DNA of 64,000 nucleotides. Origin: Rhabditoides inermis. Lineage: Eukaryota; Nematoda; Chromadorea; Rhabditida; Rhabditidae. Location: assembly GCA_963966185.1 (NCBI GenBank), contig CAWZYM010000395.1, positions 1 to 64,000 on the forward strand, written 5' to 3'. Below are positions 1-9,573 of this stretch, one piece after another. The notes under the pieces were generated by a model. The model was given only the letters and a program-made list of their open reading frames with translations, was not told the DNA's origin and searched no databases. Positions within the stretch are counted from its first letter, which is position 1. Every line of letters starts with the position of its first letter. The position numbers and the translations under genes were made by a program.

Positions 1-372
1 ACCCAGTCAGCACCGAGTCTCTCCATTTCTAGCCTGATGTTTGTTGTCGTCCTATGCTGGCATCACCCCATCTTCCCATCCTCCCTTGTTAGTTACAGTA
101 CTCCTTATCACTCACACCACCCGACGGTATTTTCACGAACACGAGTTTTCACGTGATCAGATCAAGTATGGGCTGGATGAATCAACACGTCAACCAATCA
201 AAAGGTCGCCGGCGAAAAATGGAGATCGCAGGAGTACAAATAAGAATAGGTTCAGCAAGTACATGCAAGAAGTGTGTTGTGTGCGGCGCATCGCGTAGAT
301 CTCTCTCTCTCTCCTTCTTTCTCTTTCTCTCTCTCTCACTCTCTCTCTCTCTCACCTTTTCTCCCCTCTCAC
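1..372. other. no exon recognised; CT-rich probable HADH intron
   Basis: Downstream of the last visible HADH exon. It contains a CT-rich tract at 300-365 and no further exon that I can recognise. Probably a long intron reaching past the window edge. Confidence -1.
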
Positions 373-1196
373 CTTGCACATGACGGGTGTCTTTCCGATC
401 TGCTTGCAGAAGTGTGCGAGTGCCTCTGTGGTCTCGGTCGCCGTCTCTTCTGCCGAGATCACCTCCACCAGCTTCATAGCGGGCACGGGGTTGAAGAAGT
501 GCAGTCCAGCGAAGCGGGTCCTCTCCTCGTCAGAAAGACTCTGTACCGCCTCGTCGGCGCTGATCTCAGAAGGACGGGGGCACACGTCGCCCAGACGGAA
601 CGAAGACGTGTTCGTCACGATGATGCACGTCCTGCGAAAGAGAAGTGAGGGAGAGGGGGGAGGGAGACACTCACTTCTTGATGTGGGGCAGGATATCGAC
701 GAAGAGGCGTTGCTTGACCTTGAGGTTCTCGACGACCGCCTCCAGAACGATGTCGGCCTCCCTGACTGCCTCTAACTGGGAGGTGGACACTGACAGACCA
801 GACTGCTGCGTCGACAACACCTCGTTCTGCTTCTGAAAGGGGTGTGTTGAGGGTGGAGGGGAGAGGGGAGAGCGCACCTCGATGTCGTCGGGATGCTTGC
901 GGGAAGCGGCCTTGGCCAGACCGGCCAGCACCTTCTGTCGCGCCTCCGCCACCTTCTCGTTGTCGCGGCCCACCATCGTCACCTTGTAGCCGGCAGAGAG
1001 GGCGACCTGGTGGAGCAGTGGATAAGGAGGAGGGGAGAAGCAGGAGAAGAAGGAGGAGCAGGAGAAGAAGGAGGTGGAACAGGAGCAGGAGCAAGAGCAG
1101 GAGCAGGAGCAGTACCTGCACGATGCCGGTGCCCATGAGTCCGGTTCCAATGACGCAGACGTGTTGGATAGCGGGTCTCTCGCGAGTCACAGTCAT
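373..1196 (-). CDS. HADH: 3-hydroxyacyl-CoA dehydrogenase, partial (3' end beyond window)
   Basis: Catalyses NAD-dependent oxidation of 3-hydroxyacyl-CoA in mitochondrial beta-oxidation. Four exons read in frame on the minus strand: 1196-1116, 1006-878, 832-675 and 631-373, giving 209 codons. Exon 1 carries the Rossmann glycine motif (VIGTGLMGTGIVQ). Exons 3-4 hold VVENLKVK, TNTSS and the hallmark GLHFFNPVPAMKLVEV, which contains the catalytic His and Glu known for this family. The protein stops at PVMCK, just before the expected DTPGFIVNRLL-type segment. I do not find that segment in 1-372, so the C-terminal domain lies past the window edge or is lost. Intron 1 (1007-1115) is a CTCCTG-type microsatellite. 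Family proteins are usually about 300 residues. The ATG at 1196 was chosen because it directly precedes the Rossmann fold; an acceptor-like CAG lies 14 bases upstream and a TATATAAG box about 75-90 bases upstream. Confidence -1.
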
Positions 1197-1326
1197 CTTC
1201 TCGCTCCTCTCTGCAGTGTAGAGTTCTATGAGTGAACGCGCCGCGTATTGTTCAACAGAGGCGGCGGCCGCCTTATATATTGCGCCCGCGCTTTGCACAA
1301 ATGGAACGAGATAATGAAAGAGAGCT

Positions 1327-3057
1327 TCTAGTGTAGTTGTGCAGAGGCTGTTTATATAAGTCAGTTGGTGGGTGGAAAACACAAAACGATCACAGCTACG
1401 GAGGCGATAAGAGTATGGTTACGAAGTGGGCATGTGAAAGGGATGGGGGAGAGGGTGTGGGGGATGGCTTATCTCCTGCTATGCTAAACACTCTAGGATG
1501 GTTCGATAGAGGTGGCACGACACTCACCCCACAGCACTCGCCTTATATGAAGAGGCAACGCACCACCCCATGATACCAGCACTTTTGTTTGCAACGCCGA
1601 CACGTCCTAATTCGCAAAGTTCACCCCGTTTTTTCGCGCGTTTCGGTTTCGAAGTGCCCTTCTCATCACTGTAATTTTGGACATAACACCTTCCAAAACA
1701 CGCGCAAGAGTGCAAGCAAACACAACACAGAGATCCAATCACAAGGGCAATCATTCATTCTTGCTGGAACAACGTATATACAAATAGATATGTTATTAGA
1801 GTTGTGGAGATGCTTCACTTCTTCTTGAAATAGTCGAGGATGTTGCGGGAAGAAGACTTGCGGCGAGCAGGGTCTGCTGGAAACAAGAACTGTGAGAGGA
1901 GAAGAGAGAAGGACAAGACCGTACCCTTGGGCGGGTCAATGGGCTTGAGAAGGAGCTTCCGGGGCGACTTCATCTCGAGTCTCTCTTGCTCGCTGATCAT
2001 CTGAGAACACGCAGCAGAAGACTCGACGCTCGCGGGAACATTGCAAAGAGGAGATAAAGGAAGAGCGAAGGGGAGATTGAAGGCAGAAAGACGACTGACC
2101 GGATCCTCTCTAGCCTCTTCTCCCCGTCGCCGCTGCGTCGCACCCACTCCTCTATCCGCTGAGAGGCGCTCATGGGCGCGCGACGCTCCTGCAACAAGCA
2201 CGGTCAGTCTGTTTCTAACGGATAGCAGCATTCCCAAGTGTTCATGGGTATTCAGGAAAAATATGCCCCATCACAGTCCCAAGAAGACATGTTTTTCTAC
2301 GTATTTTTGGAAATTTGATCATTTTCACATAGTTTGACTCAAAAGGCTTATTCAAGAACTCACATCAAATGTCAAATAGTCGTAATTTCGCCTCTGTTTG
2401 ATTCGCACGACAATAATGCGTACGATGAATTATCACAATTATAAAACTATGGACCAGACATACCTTGGAGGAGCTGGCAGTGGGAGTGGCAGCGGGTCCG
2501 GAAAGCTGTCGAAGATAATTCTCGTACACAAAGTTGGGGAGATGCATGGTAGGATATGCGTAGTAGAAGGGGTTCTTGCTCCTGTGGCGCAGACCGCGGG
2601 AGGGAGACGGGCGATGCATGGGAGACGCATCCACGAACAACTGCTTGCGCGGAGACGGCGACGTCAGCCTAGACCAATTATGTCAAACTCCCTTCCTCTC
2701 ATACTCACCGCAGCATCTTGGCACTCGGCGACTTGTGCGCGTTCTCCTTGCCGGTACTCGGCAGCTTGAATGGAGACTGCATCAGCCTGCGCTTCGATTG
2801 CGGAGTCCTAGTCCTACAATGAAGGTAGAGAATATGACGACAAGGAGAGAGAGGGATGTAGACTCACCTGGATGAGGGCGTTGTCATAGCCATCTTGAGG
2901 GGAGAGAGGGCGACCCGAGGAGCAGGACTCAGATGCACACTCAAACTGTTCCTCAAATCAAATAAAAAAAAAGTTGCGTACTTTACACCGCTCAGCCATG
3001 GTTGTAGTTTTACGGTTTTTATGAGGCCTTTTTTCAGAACAACGACGACAGGGAGAA
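1327..3057. repeat. displaced, circularly permuted segmental duplication of the DTL 3' region
   Basis: Matches 18297-19928. Positions 1327-2978 match 18361-19928 (DTL 3' flank through tail exons). The following 2982-3057 match 18297-18360, which in the parent lies on the other side of that block. The order is therefore B-A here and A-B in the parent. A 99-bp stretch (about 1517-1615) is present here and absent from the parent copy. The start of the 2982 block still shows the 5' edge of the tRNA-Pro gene (CTCAGCC). Confidence -1.
1815..2978 (-). pseudogene. duplicated 3' half of DTL/CDT2 (C-terminal tail exons only)
   Basis: Near-identical to the last exons of the DTL gene at 18756-19928, including introns, but with none of the WD40 exons. 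Readable exons on the minus strand encode NSLSVHLSPAPRVALSPLK, a basic TP/SP-rich tail (SPRKQLFVDASPMHRPSPSR), MSASQRIEEWVRRSGDGEKR and the terminal PIP-box-like RNILDYFKKK. Splice sites are intact and an internal ATG (MAMTTPSSR) is available, so a short tail-only protein could be made if a promoter exists. Upstream of 2978 the homology stops abruptly in the exon reading NKYAT in the parent. Downstream, homology continues through the 3' flank to about 1327. Treated as a gene fragment because the propeller is missing; expression is unknown. Confidence -1.
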
Positions 3058-3206
3058 ACACTCACAATCACAGACTCGAAGTCGGTTTGAGAATGTTTTA
3101 GTCTTTGAACGCACCTTATTTCTGCGCATAGTTTGGCTTTTCACAGTTTGTCGTGTCTGCACTGCACACTGCACTCAAGTACCCTCACAAAGTCATTTCA
3201 TCCACC

Positions 3207-3278
3207 AGCAGCGTGGCGCAGTGGAAGCGTGCTGGGCCCATAACCCAGAGGTCGGTGGATCGAAACCACTCGCTGCTA
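3207..3278 (+). tRNA. tRNA-Met initiator (CAT)
   Basis: A 72-nt cloverleaf with acceptor AGCAGCG/CGCTGCT, discriminator A, anticodon loop CCCATAA (CAT) and anticodon stem TGGGC/ACCCA region. The T-loop holds GATCGAAA instead of TTCGAAT, the mark of eukaryotic initiator tRNA. Boxes A (TGGCGCAGTGG) and B (GGTGGATCGAAACC) are intact. Nearly identical to known metazoan initiator tRNAs, so it is probably functional. Confidence -1.
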
Positions 3279-3364
3279 ATCCTTTGCATGGCTGAAATTG
3301 TTGTAAATAAACTCTTTCCTTATGACTCAAGTTCACTCGCGCTCTTCTATTCAGCAAAAGGGAT

Positions 3365-3401
3365 TGCCCATACAGACGCTCTGCCACTGAGCTAAACGGG
3401 C
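3365..3401 (-). pseudogene. internally deleted tRNA-Thr relic (37 nt)
   Basis: Keeps the acceptor 5' strand and D-arm of the neighbouring tRNA-Thr (GCCCGTTTAGCTCAGTGGCAG) and then jumps to the 3' acceptor end TGGGCA, lacking the anticodon arm and T-arm. It has an internal box A but no box B. It lies 66 bp from the intact tRNA-Thr. Confidence -1.
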
Positions 3402-3424
3402 TGTGTTTTGTGGGAAGATGAAAT

Positions 3425-3540
3425 GATATATCCAAACTATCACGGCAGAAACTCTTGTCAAAACAAATGCCCACAGCAGGGATCGATCCTGCGACCTTCT
3501 GTTTACAAGACAGACGCTCTGCCACTGAGCTATACGGGCT
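3425..3540. repeat. duplicated tRNA-Thr segment (partner 17888-18008)
   Basis: About 43 bp of flank plus the whole tRNA-Thr gene is shared with 17888-18008 in the same orientation, with few substitutions. The tRNA was therefore copied with its flanking DNA, not by retroposition. Confidence -1.
3468..3539 (-). tRNA. tRNA-Thr (TGT)
   Basis: A 72-nt cloverleaf on the minus strand: acceptor GCCCGTA..TGTGGGC with discriminator A, D-arm GCTCAGTGGCAGAGC, anticodon stem TCTGT/ACAGA with loop CTTGTAA (anticodon TGT), and T-arm with GATCGAT. Its upstream flank (3425-3467) is repeated beside a second copy at 17936-18007. Confidence -1.
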
Positions 3541-3563
3541 CGCTCTTTGACGCCGCCGCTTAC

Positions 3564-4465
3564 CTTCTTCACACTGAACTTCTCCTTCACTCCGGCCTGC
3601 GCGGGCAGCTGTCGATTGACGTCGAATGCGACCGAGTCGTCGGCGCCCTCTGCCTCCAGAAGGCGACTGCGCTGCACCAGAGCAGTCACCGCCACCAGCT
3701 CCAGCTCCACACACGAATCGGCACAGAACGCGCCCTGCACAAGGTACATAGAGAGAGTGAGTGAGTGAGTGAGTCACTCGCTATTCTCCATCAATCAATA
3801 CCCCTTTCATTCCGTCCACTCTCCCCAGCTGTCCCCCTACCCACCAGTCCGATAGCCGCCTTGACTCCCTCTCTGTCCTCCACTTCCTTCAACTTGTCCG
3901 CCAATCGGAACACACGTTGGCTCACGTCGTTCCGCAACAGCTCCGAACGCACCCAATCCGCCGTGTCCGCGTCCAGCACCTACAACCGCCATATCAGCTC
4001 CGCCCCTCTAGACTCCGCCCACCTTGCCGCCGCATCGCTGCACGTAGACCATCAAGTATCCGACGGAGAGTTTATCGGATTCGCCCGCACGACAAAAATA
4101 TATCGAATTAATTATCTAATTTATTTCATAAAATACGTTTCTCTTATTAAATATAATCTGTGATCCAATAGATGGCCCATGGGTTTTTACGATCATGAGC
4201 TAGTCCAAAGGATAACAAAAATTGTGGTCCAATAGATGGCCCATGGTTTTTCACGACCTTGAGCTAGTCCACAGGATAAGTATAAGTTGTGGTCCAATAG
4301 ATGGCCCATGGTTTCACGACCATGAGCTAGTCCAAAGGATCAAAAACTACATTAAAACTACAATATCGATAGGTATTCAATCAATACCCACTTGTTCATC
4401 TGTCCGTCCACAACCTGCCACAGGTTGAAGATGCCCGGCTCACGGGTCTCCTTAACCGACAGAAC
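3564..4465 (-). CDS. unidentified gene fragment, four exons
   Basis: Exons at 4465-4388 (VLSVKETREPGIFNLWQVVD), about 4090-4023 (SVGYLMVYVQRCGGK), 3979-3845 (VLDADTADWVRSELLRNDVS) and 3734-3564 (GAFCADSCVELELVAVTALV) join in frame with GT-AG introns of 40-110 bp. I do not recognise the family. The product looks soluble and alpha-helical, with no signal peptide or membrane segment. The acceptor of the 4090-4023 exon is unclear because a 64-bp minisatellite fills the intron before it. The donor after 3564 leads straight into the tRNA-Thr gene, and no later exon is seen before the DTL-derived block, so the gene is probably truncated by rearrangement. No start codon or N-terminal exon is assigned. 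Confidence -1.
4159..4349. repeat. three-copy 64-bp minisatellite
   Basis: Tandem units start at 4159, 4223 and 4288 (periods 64 and 65). Each contains GTGGTCCAATAGATGGCCCA and GAGCTAGTCC. It sits in an intron of the unidentified minus-strand fragment. Confidence -1.
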
Positions 4466-4587
4466 CTGCAAGCATTCGAATATGTCTTCACATGCAAATT
4501 CCAAATAGCGCAGTTGACAGTGCTGACGTTTTCTTGTTTGTCGTTCTAACGCTCTTCTACCCCAGTCATTCCCCGTTCCTTCCAACC

Positions 4588-4886
4588 ATGTCTCCTTTAC
4601 TGTCACTCATCTTCCTCTTCCTTCTCCTCCATCCCTCCTCATCCCAAAATGAGGAGCACCTCTTCTTCCAAGTGCTTCGCCCACAAAAGTTCGCCTATAC
4701 CTATGAGGTAGACATCGATAATCGGCTACTGTCCCTTCTCCGACAAGACGCAGCACGTCGCCATGGCAGGTAGCCGTGCTGTCGCCCCTCTCTGCTCATC
4801 CCCTCCCTCCAGGTGCCCACTCTGTTCTCATCACGGACCCTCTCCTCTCCAACATCTACAGCCACGTTCTCGTACACCTTGACTAG
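4588..4886 (+). CDS. possible small secreted protein (tentative)
   Basis: An ATG at 4588 opens a hydrophobic leader (MSPLLSLIFLFLLLHPSSSQ) typical of a signal peptide, followed by NEEHLFFQVLRPQKFAYTYE. A 46-bp GT-AG intron, or an alternative frame, could join this to HVAMAG and then, across a second GT-AG intron, to AHSVLITDPLLSNIYSHVL and a TAG at 4884. No family is recognised and there is no conserved domain. It abuts a retrotransposon fragment, so it may be the remnant of a larger gene. Confidence -1.
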
Positions 4887-4906
4887 ATGACAATCATTCT
4901 CCGCTC

Positions 4907-6896
4907 GTGTCGCCTCAGGGTGCCCCTCCGACAGATGCCGTGCTCCCGCAACACACGCATCAACTCACATCCATTCAAATATCCTATGCAGAAATACATA
5001 AAACCATTCAACGATTAGCACCAAAAACTAATACCAGTCCCGATGGCATCACTCACACTTTTCTGAAGAACACGGTAGATACTATTTGTGTCCCACTTTC
5101 AATTCTCTTTTCGAAGTCCACATCGGTCTGCGCAGTCCCCCGAATCTGGAGACTGGCGTATATCAAGCCATTGTTCAAAAAGGGATCTCGTGATAACATC
5201 TCCAATTACCGCTCTATTAGTCTTACCAGCAGTGTTGCCAAAGTCCTTGAGCGCATTTTTGTTAAACAATTGACTTCATTCCTTGAATCAAATAACCTCA
5301 TGAGATCATAGCGCATTTGCCTGATTATGTTTCGTGTGAGTTATATGCAGATGATTTAAAAGTTTCTTTCGCATTTGATAAGGACGATCTTTCTGCCGAA
5401 TCCAAGTTTCAATTAGAGAGGGCGCGCCAGCGCCCTCTCGTTTGTACTGGATGTCCCCGCGCGCTAGAATGCTCAAAAACGACTTTTCTCGGATGAAGCA
5501 CTTTTCCTCATTTTGAAGTGATTTCCACTGTTACATTGCATTCACATCTCTATTCGATAGAGTTATAGAAAGTTGTATTGAGTTTGATTGAATTTGAAGC
5601 GAGATACGGAGAGTCCGCATTCGAGTGCGGATTGAGATTGGTGTCGGGCGTCGGACAATCGCTTTCGCCCCGCCCCCTCTGTGTGTGAGTGAGAGAGAGA
5701 GAGATAGGCGAATAGCGGGTGCGCGTCGGTATCCTCGCAGCGAATCGCGAACGTGTATGAAAATGTAATTTTGTGAAACAAAACTTAAGAAAAGGACAGA
5801 TATTATCTTTCAAAAGTACTTCCAAGTAAAAGTAGTTGGTTTGTACCGTTGTCTCAGTTGAGCAAAAGGACTGACATGTTTTCAATGGAGACATGTGCAA
5901 ACAGGCTCTCAGCATTATTCGACGTGTTATGTTACAACAGAAGTTATGCTTTTAGATAATAACTGCATAGCTTCGTAAACGCGTTCATTATAATATGGCC
6001 GCTTTGCACTGGTATGAGAGAGAGAGCCTGTTGGCACATGTCTCCATTGAAAACATGTCAGTCCTTTTGCTCAACTGAGACAACGGTACAAACCAACTAC
6101 TTTTACTTGGAAGTACTTTTGAAAGATAATGTGACATTGACACAGTTACTGATTGGTCTCATCAATGGGGATTACAAATTTCCACTGAAAAGACACAAAT
6201 TTTGCACATTGGTCGCCGAAATCCCCGATTTGAGTATACAGCAGGCGGCACCACTCTCGCACCTGCTCACTCAGTCCGGGATTTGGGCATAACAATGAGC
6301 ACTTCTCTGGTATTTGACTCTCACTATGACCTCATCATTCAAAATACGCTCAATTCAATCTATGATTTCCTGAGGGTTTATCAAACGAGAAATTACATGT
6401 CTTGGTTGTTGCCTACACCACTTATTTCCGATGTAAATTGGAGTACTGCACTGAGTTGTGGAACCCTCAGGATGTGGGATCGTTGAATGCGATAGAATCT
6501 GTGCAGCGATACTATACGCGCCGAATATGTCGCCGCGCTGGTTTGTTCTCACTCACCTATCCCCAACGATTACAACTTCTCGGCTTACAAACATTAGAGC
6601 AACGGCGCATTCTGAATGATGTGGCATACACGCATAAAGTGACCACAAACTCTACATACCTTGACTACCATGGTCTTTTCAACTTTGTACCAACTCGTTC
6701 TCGCACTTCTCATGGGTGGCGCGTGGTTCCGTGTTTTGATACAGCCCTTAAGAGCAGTGCATTTTTCAACAGGATTTATAGGCTTTGGAACTCACTCCCC
6801 CCTTCCATAGTAATGTCTGCAAAACATGAAACTGTAAAGTCCTTCCTAGAAAATGATCCCCATTTGTTGCCAGTTTCGAAGATTCGTAGACTGTAG
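4907..6896 (+). mobile_element. CR1/jockey-like non-LTR retrotransposon remnant, split by an insertion
   Basis: The left part (4907-5413) encodes reverse transcriptase fingers and palm: SPDGITHTFLKN, then IKPLFKKGSRDNISNYRSIS. A stop near 5311 and a frame change precede the catalytic box CELYADDLKVSF. The right part (6129-6896) continues with DIDTVTDWSHQWGLQIS, HSVRDLGITMS, LEYCTELWNPQDV and the usual C-terminus (RIYRLWNSLPPSIV), ending with a stop at 6894-6896. In-frame damage shows it is dead. The endonuclease domain is missing, so it is 5'-truncated. A 715-bp fold-back element sits between the two parts. Confidence -1.
5414..6128. mobile_element. fold-back element FB-1 (715 bp)
   Basis: Starts TAGAGAGGGCGCG with a terminal hairpin (GAGGGCGCGCCAGCGCCCTC) and ends AAGTACTTTTGAAAGATA. 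It is flanked by AT on both sides (5412-5413 and 6129-6130). Removing the element and one AT restores the reverse transcriptase frame (Gln-Cys-Asp-Ile-Asp). Internal inverted arms of about 105 bp lie at roughly 5795-5910 and 6025-6128, around a short GA-containing spacer. No transposase is encoded. The same termini and AT duplication occur in the element at 13164-14249. Confidence -1.
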
Positions 6897-7009
6897 TCAA
6901 CATTCGATGATTTCTGTATCATTTTACACTTTTTTCTCATACCGTATGCCATTGCTCATTTTGCTGTATTGAACTGTTTCTCCAAATGTACACGGTAATA
7001 AACTTATTA

Positions 7010-9212
7010 CCTAGCGCCGCATAGGTTTCCCATGTTCTCTTTCCAATGACCGTATCGCGAATTTTCACTCAATGATCACTCTCTCGGATCTCGACTCTTA
7101 CAGTTGTACAATCGATTGACCGGTCATTCCTCGTGAGAACACAGCCATATCTCTCCCGCTGGCAGTCGTGTTCCGACCTACCTAGCGCCGCATAGGTTTC
7201 CCACGTTCTCTTTCCAATGACCGTATCGCGAATTTTCACTCAATGATCACTCTCTCGGATCTCGACTCTTACAGTTGTACAATCGATTGACCGGTCATTC
7301 CTCGTGAGAACACAGCCATATCTCTCCCGCTGGCAGTCGTGTTCCGACCTACCTAGCGCCGCATAGGTTTCCCACGTTCTCTTTCCAATGACCGTATCGC
7401 GAATTTTCACTCAATGATCACTCTCTCGGATCTCGACTCTTACAGTTGTACAATCGATTGACCGGTCATTCCTCGTGAGAACACAGCCATATCTCTCCCG
7501 CTGGCAGTCGTGTTCCGACCTACCTAGCGCCGCATAGGTTTCCCACGTTCTCTTTCCAATGACCGTATCGCGAATTTTCACTCAATGATCACTCTGTCGG
7601 ATCTCGACTCTTACAGTTGTACAATCGATTGACCGGTCATTCCTCGTGAGAACACAGTCATATCTCTCCCGCTGGCAGTCGTGTTCCGACCTACCTAGCG
7701 CCGCATAGGTTTCCCACGTTCTCTTTCCAATGACCGTATCGCGAATTTTCACTCAATGATCACTCTCTCGGATCTCGACTCTTACAGTTGTACAATCGAT
7801 TGACCGGTCATTCCTCGTGAGAACACAGCCATATCTCTCCCGCTGGCCGTCGTGTTCCGACCTACCTAGCGCCGCATAGGTTTCCCACGTTCTCTTTCCA
7901 ATGACCGTATCGCGAATTTTCACTCAATGATCACTCTCTCGGATCTCGACTCTTACAGTTGTACAATCGATTGACCGGTCATTCCTCGTGAGAACACAGC
8001 CATATCTCTCCCGCTGGCAGTCGTGTTCCGACCTACCTAGCGCCGCATAGGTTTCCCACGTTCTCTTTCCTATGACCGTATCGCGAATTTTCACTCAATG
8101 ATCACTCTCTCGGATCTCGACTCTTACAGTTGTACAATCGATTGACCGGTCATTCCTCGTGAGAACACAGCCATATCTCTCCCGCTGGCAGTCGTGTTCC
8201 GACCTACCTAGCGCCGCATAGGTTTCCCACGTTCTCTTTCCAATGACCGTATCGCGAATTTTCACTCCATGATCACTCTCTCGGATCTCGACTCTTACAG
8301 TTGTACAATCGATTGACCGGTCATTCCTCGTGAGAACACAGCCATATCTCTCCCGCTGGCAGTCGTGTTCCGACCTACCTAGCGCCGCATAGGTTTCCCA
8401 CGTTCTCTTTCCAATGACCGTATCGCGAATTTTCACTCAATGATCACTCTCTCGGATCTCGACTCTTACAGTTGTACAATCGATTGACCGGTCATTCCTC
8501 GTGAGAACACAGCCATATCTCTCCCGCTGGCAGTCGTGTTCCGACCTACCTAGCGCCGCATAGGTTTCCCACGTTCTCTTTCCAATGACCGTATCGCGAA
8601 TTTTCACTCAATGATCACTCTCTCGGATCTCGACTCTTACAGTTGTACAATCGATTGACCGGTCATTCCTCGTGAGTACACAGCCATATCTCTCCCGCTG
8701 GCAGTCGTGTTCCGACCTACCTAGCGCCGCATAGGTTTCCCACGTTCTCTTTCCAATGACCGTATCGCGAATTTTCACTCAATGATCACTCTCTCGGATC
8801 TCGACTCTTACAGTTGTACAATCGATTGACCGGTCATTCCTCGTGAGAACACAGCCATATCTCTCCCGCTGGCAGTCGTGTTCCGACCTACCTAGCGCCG
8901 CATAGGTTTCCCACGTTCTCTTTCCAATGACCGTATCGCGAATTTTCACTCAATGATCACTCTCTCGGATCTCGACTCTTACAGTTGTACAATCGATTGA
9001 CCGGTCATTCCTCGTGAGAACACAGCCATATCTCTCCCGCTGGCAGTCGTGTTCCGACCTACCTAGCGCCGCATAGGTTTCCCACGTTCTCTTTCCAATG
9101 ACCGTATCGCGAATTTTCACTCAATGATCACTCTCTCGAATCTCGACTTTTACAGTTGTACAATCGATTGACCGGTCATTCCTCGTGAGAACACAGCCAT
9201 ATCTCTCCCGCT
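7010..9212. repeat. 171-bp satellite array, 13 units
   Basis: Head-to-tail units start at 7010, 7181, 7352, 7523, 7694, 7865, 8036, 8207, 8378, 8549, 8720, 8891 and 9062; the last is cut at about 9212. Units differ by only a few point changes. Each contains CCTAGCGCCGCATAGGTTTC, a dyad-like TACAATCGATTGACCGGTCA and a TC-rich end. The length is a multiple of three, so one minus frame stays open across part of the array. Most units carry a TGA in that frame, so it is not coding. Degenerate unit pieces continue to about 9400. Confidence -1.
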
Positions 9213-9573
9213 CATTGCAATTAGGTGTTGGTTGACACAGATGATCTCTCGCTCTCCCACTTTCCTCCCTCATTTCCTTCCCCTTGGCAATCGTGTTTCT
9301 CCCCAGAGTGCCAAAATGATGTTTTCATATGTATAGGTTTCCCACTTTCTCTTTCCAATGACCGCAATTGTCTGCCTTCTATCCGTCATGTCTAGCGCCG
9401 CACGAGTCTCACATCCTCTTCGAACTTACAGTGCACTTATCCCACACAAATTGGAGTGTTGTATATTCGCCTCACGCGATCGCGTTTTTTTGTCTATATG
9501 AAATCGTTAAAATATGTGTATTGAACTATGAGTTTTCAACCTGGTGAACCTACACTGTTTTTCGTGTTGCAGA
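9213..9573. other. decayed satellite edge and upstream region
   Basis: Contains diverged satellite pieces (CAATCGTGTTTCTCC, CATAGGTTTCCCACTTTCTC, CTAGCGCCGCACGAG). It ends with the acceptor-like tract GTGTTGCAG one base before the next start codon. No gene is seen. Confidence -1.

Noticed and set aside
615..1382. Leucine-rich protein reading through the HADH intron
   Set aside because: The leucine runs come from a CTCCTG microsatellite; splicing at 1115/1007 gives the conserved dehydrogenase frame instead.
8095..8436. Open frame on the minus strand across two satellite units
   Set aside because: The unit length is a multiple of three and one unit has lost its stop by a point change; other units carry TGA in the same frame, so this is not a gene.
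7010..9212. CRISPR-like array
   Set aside because: Units are contiguous 171-bp repeats without unique spacers, and the genome is eukaryotic.
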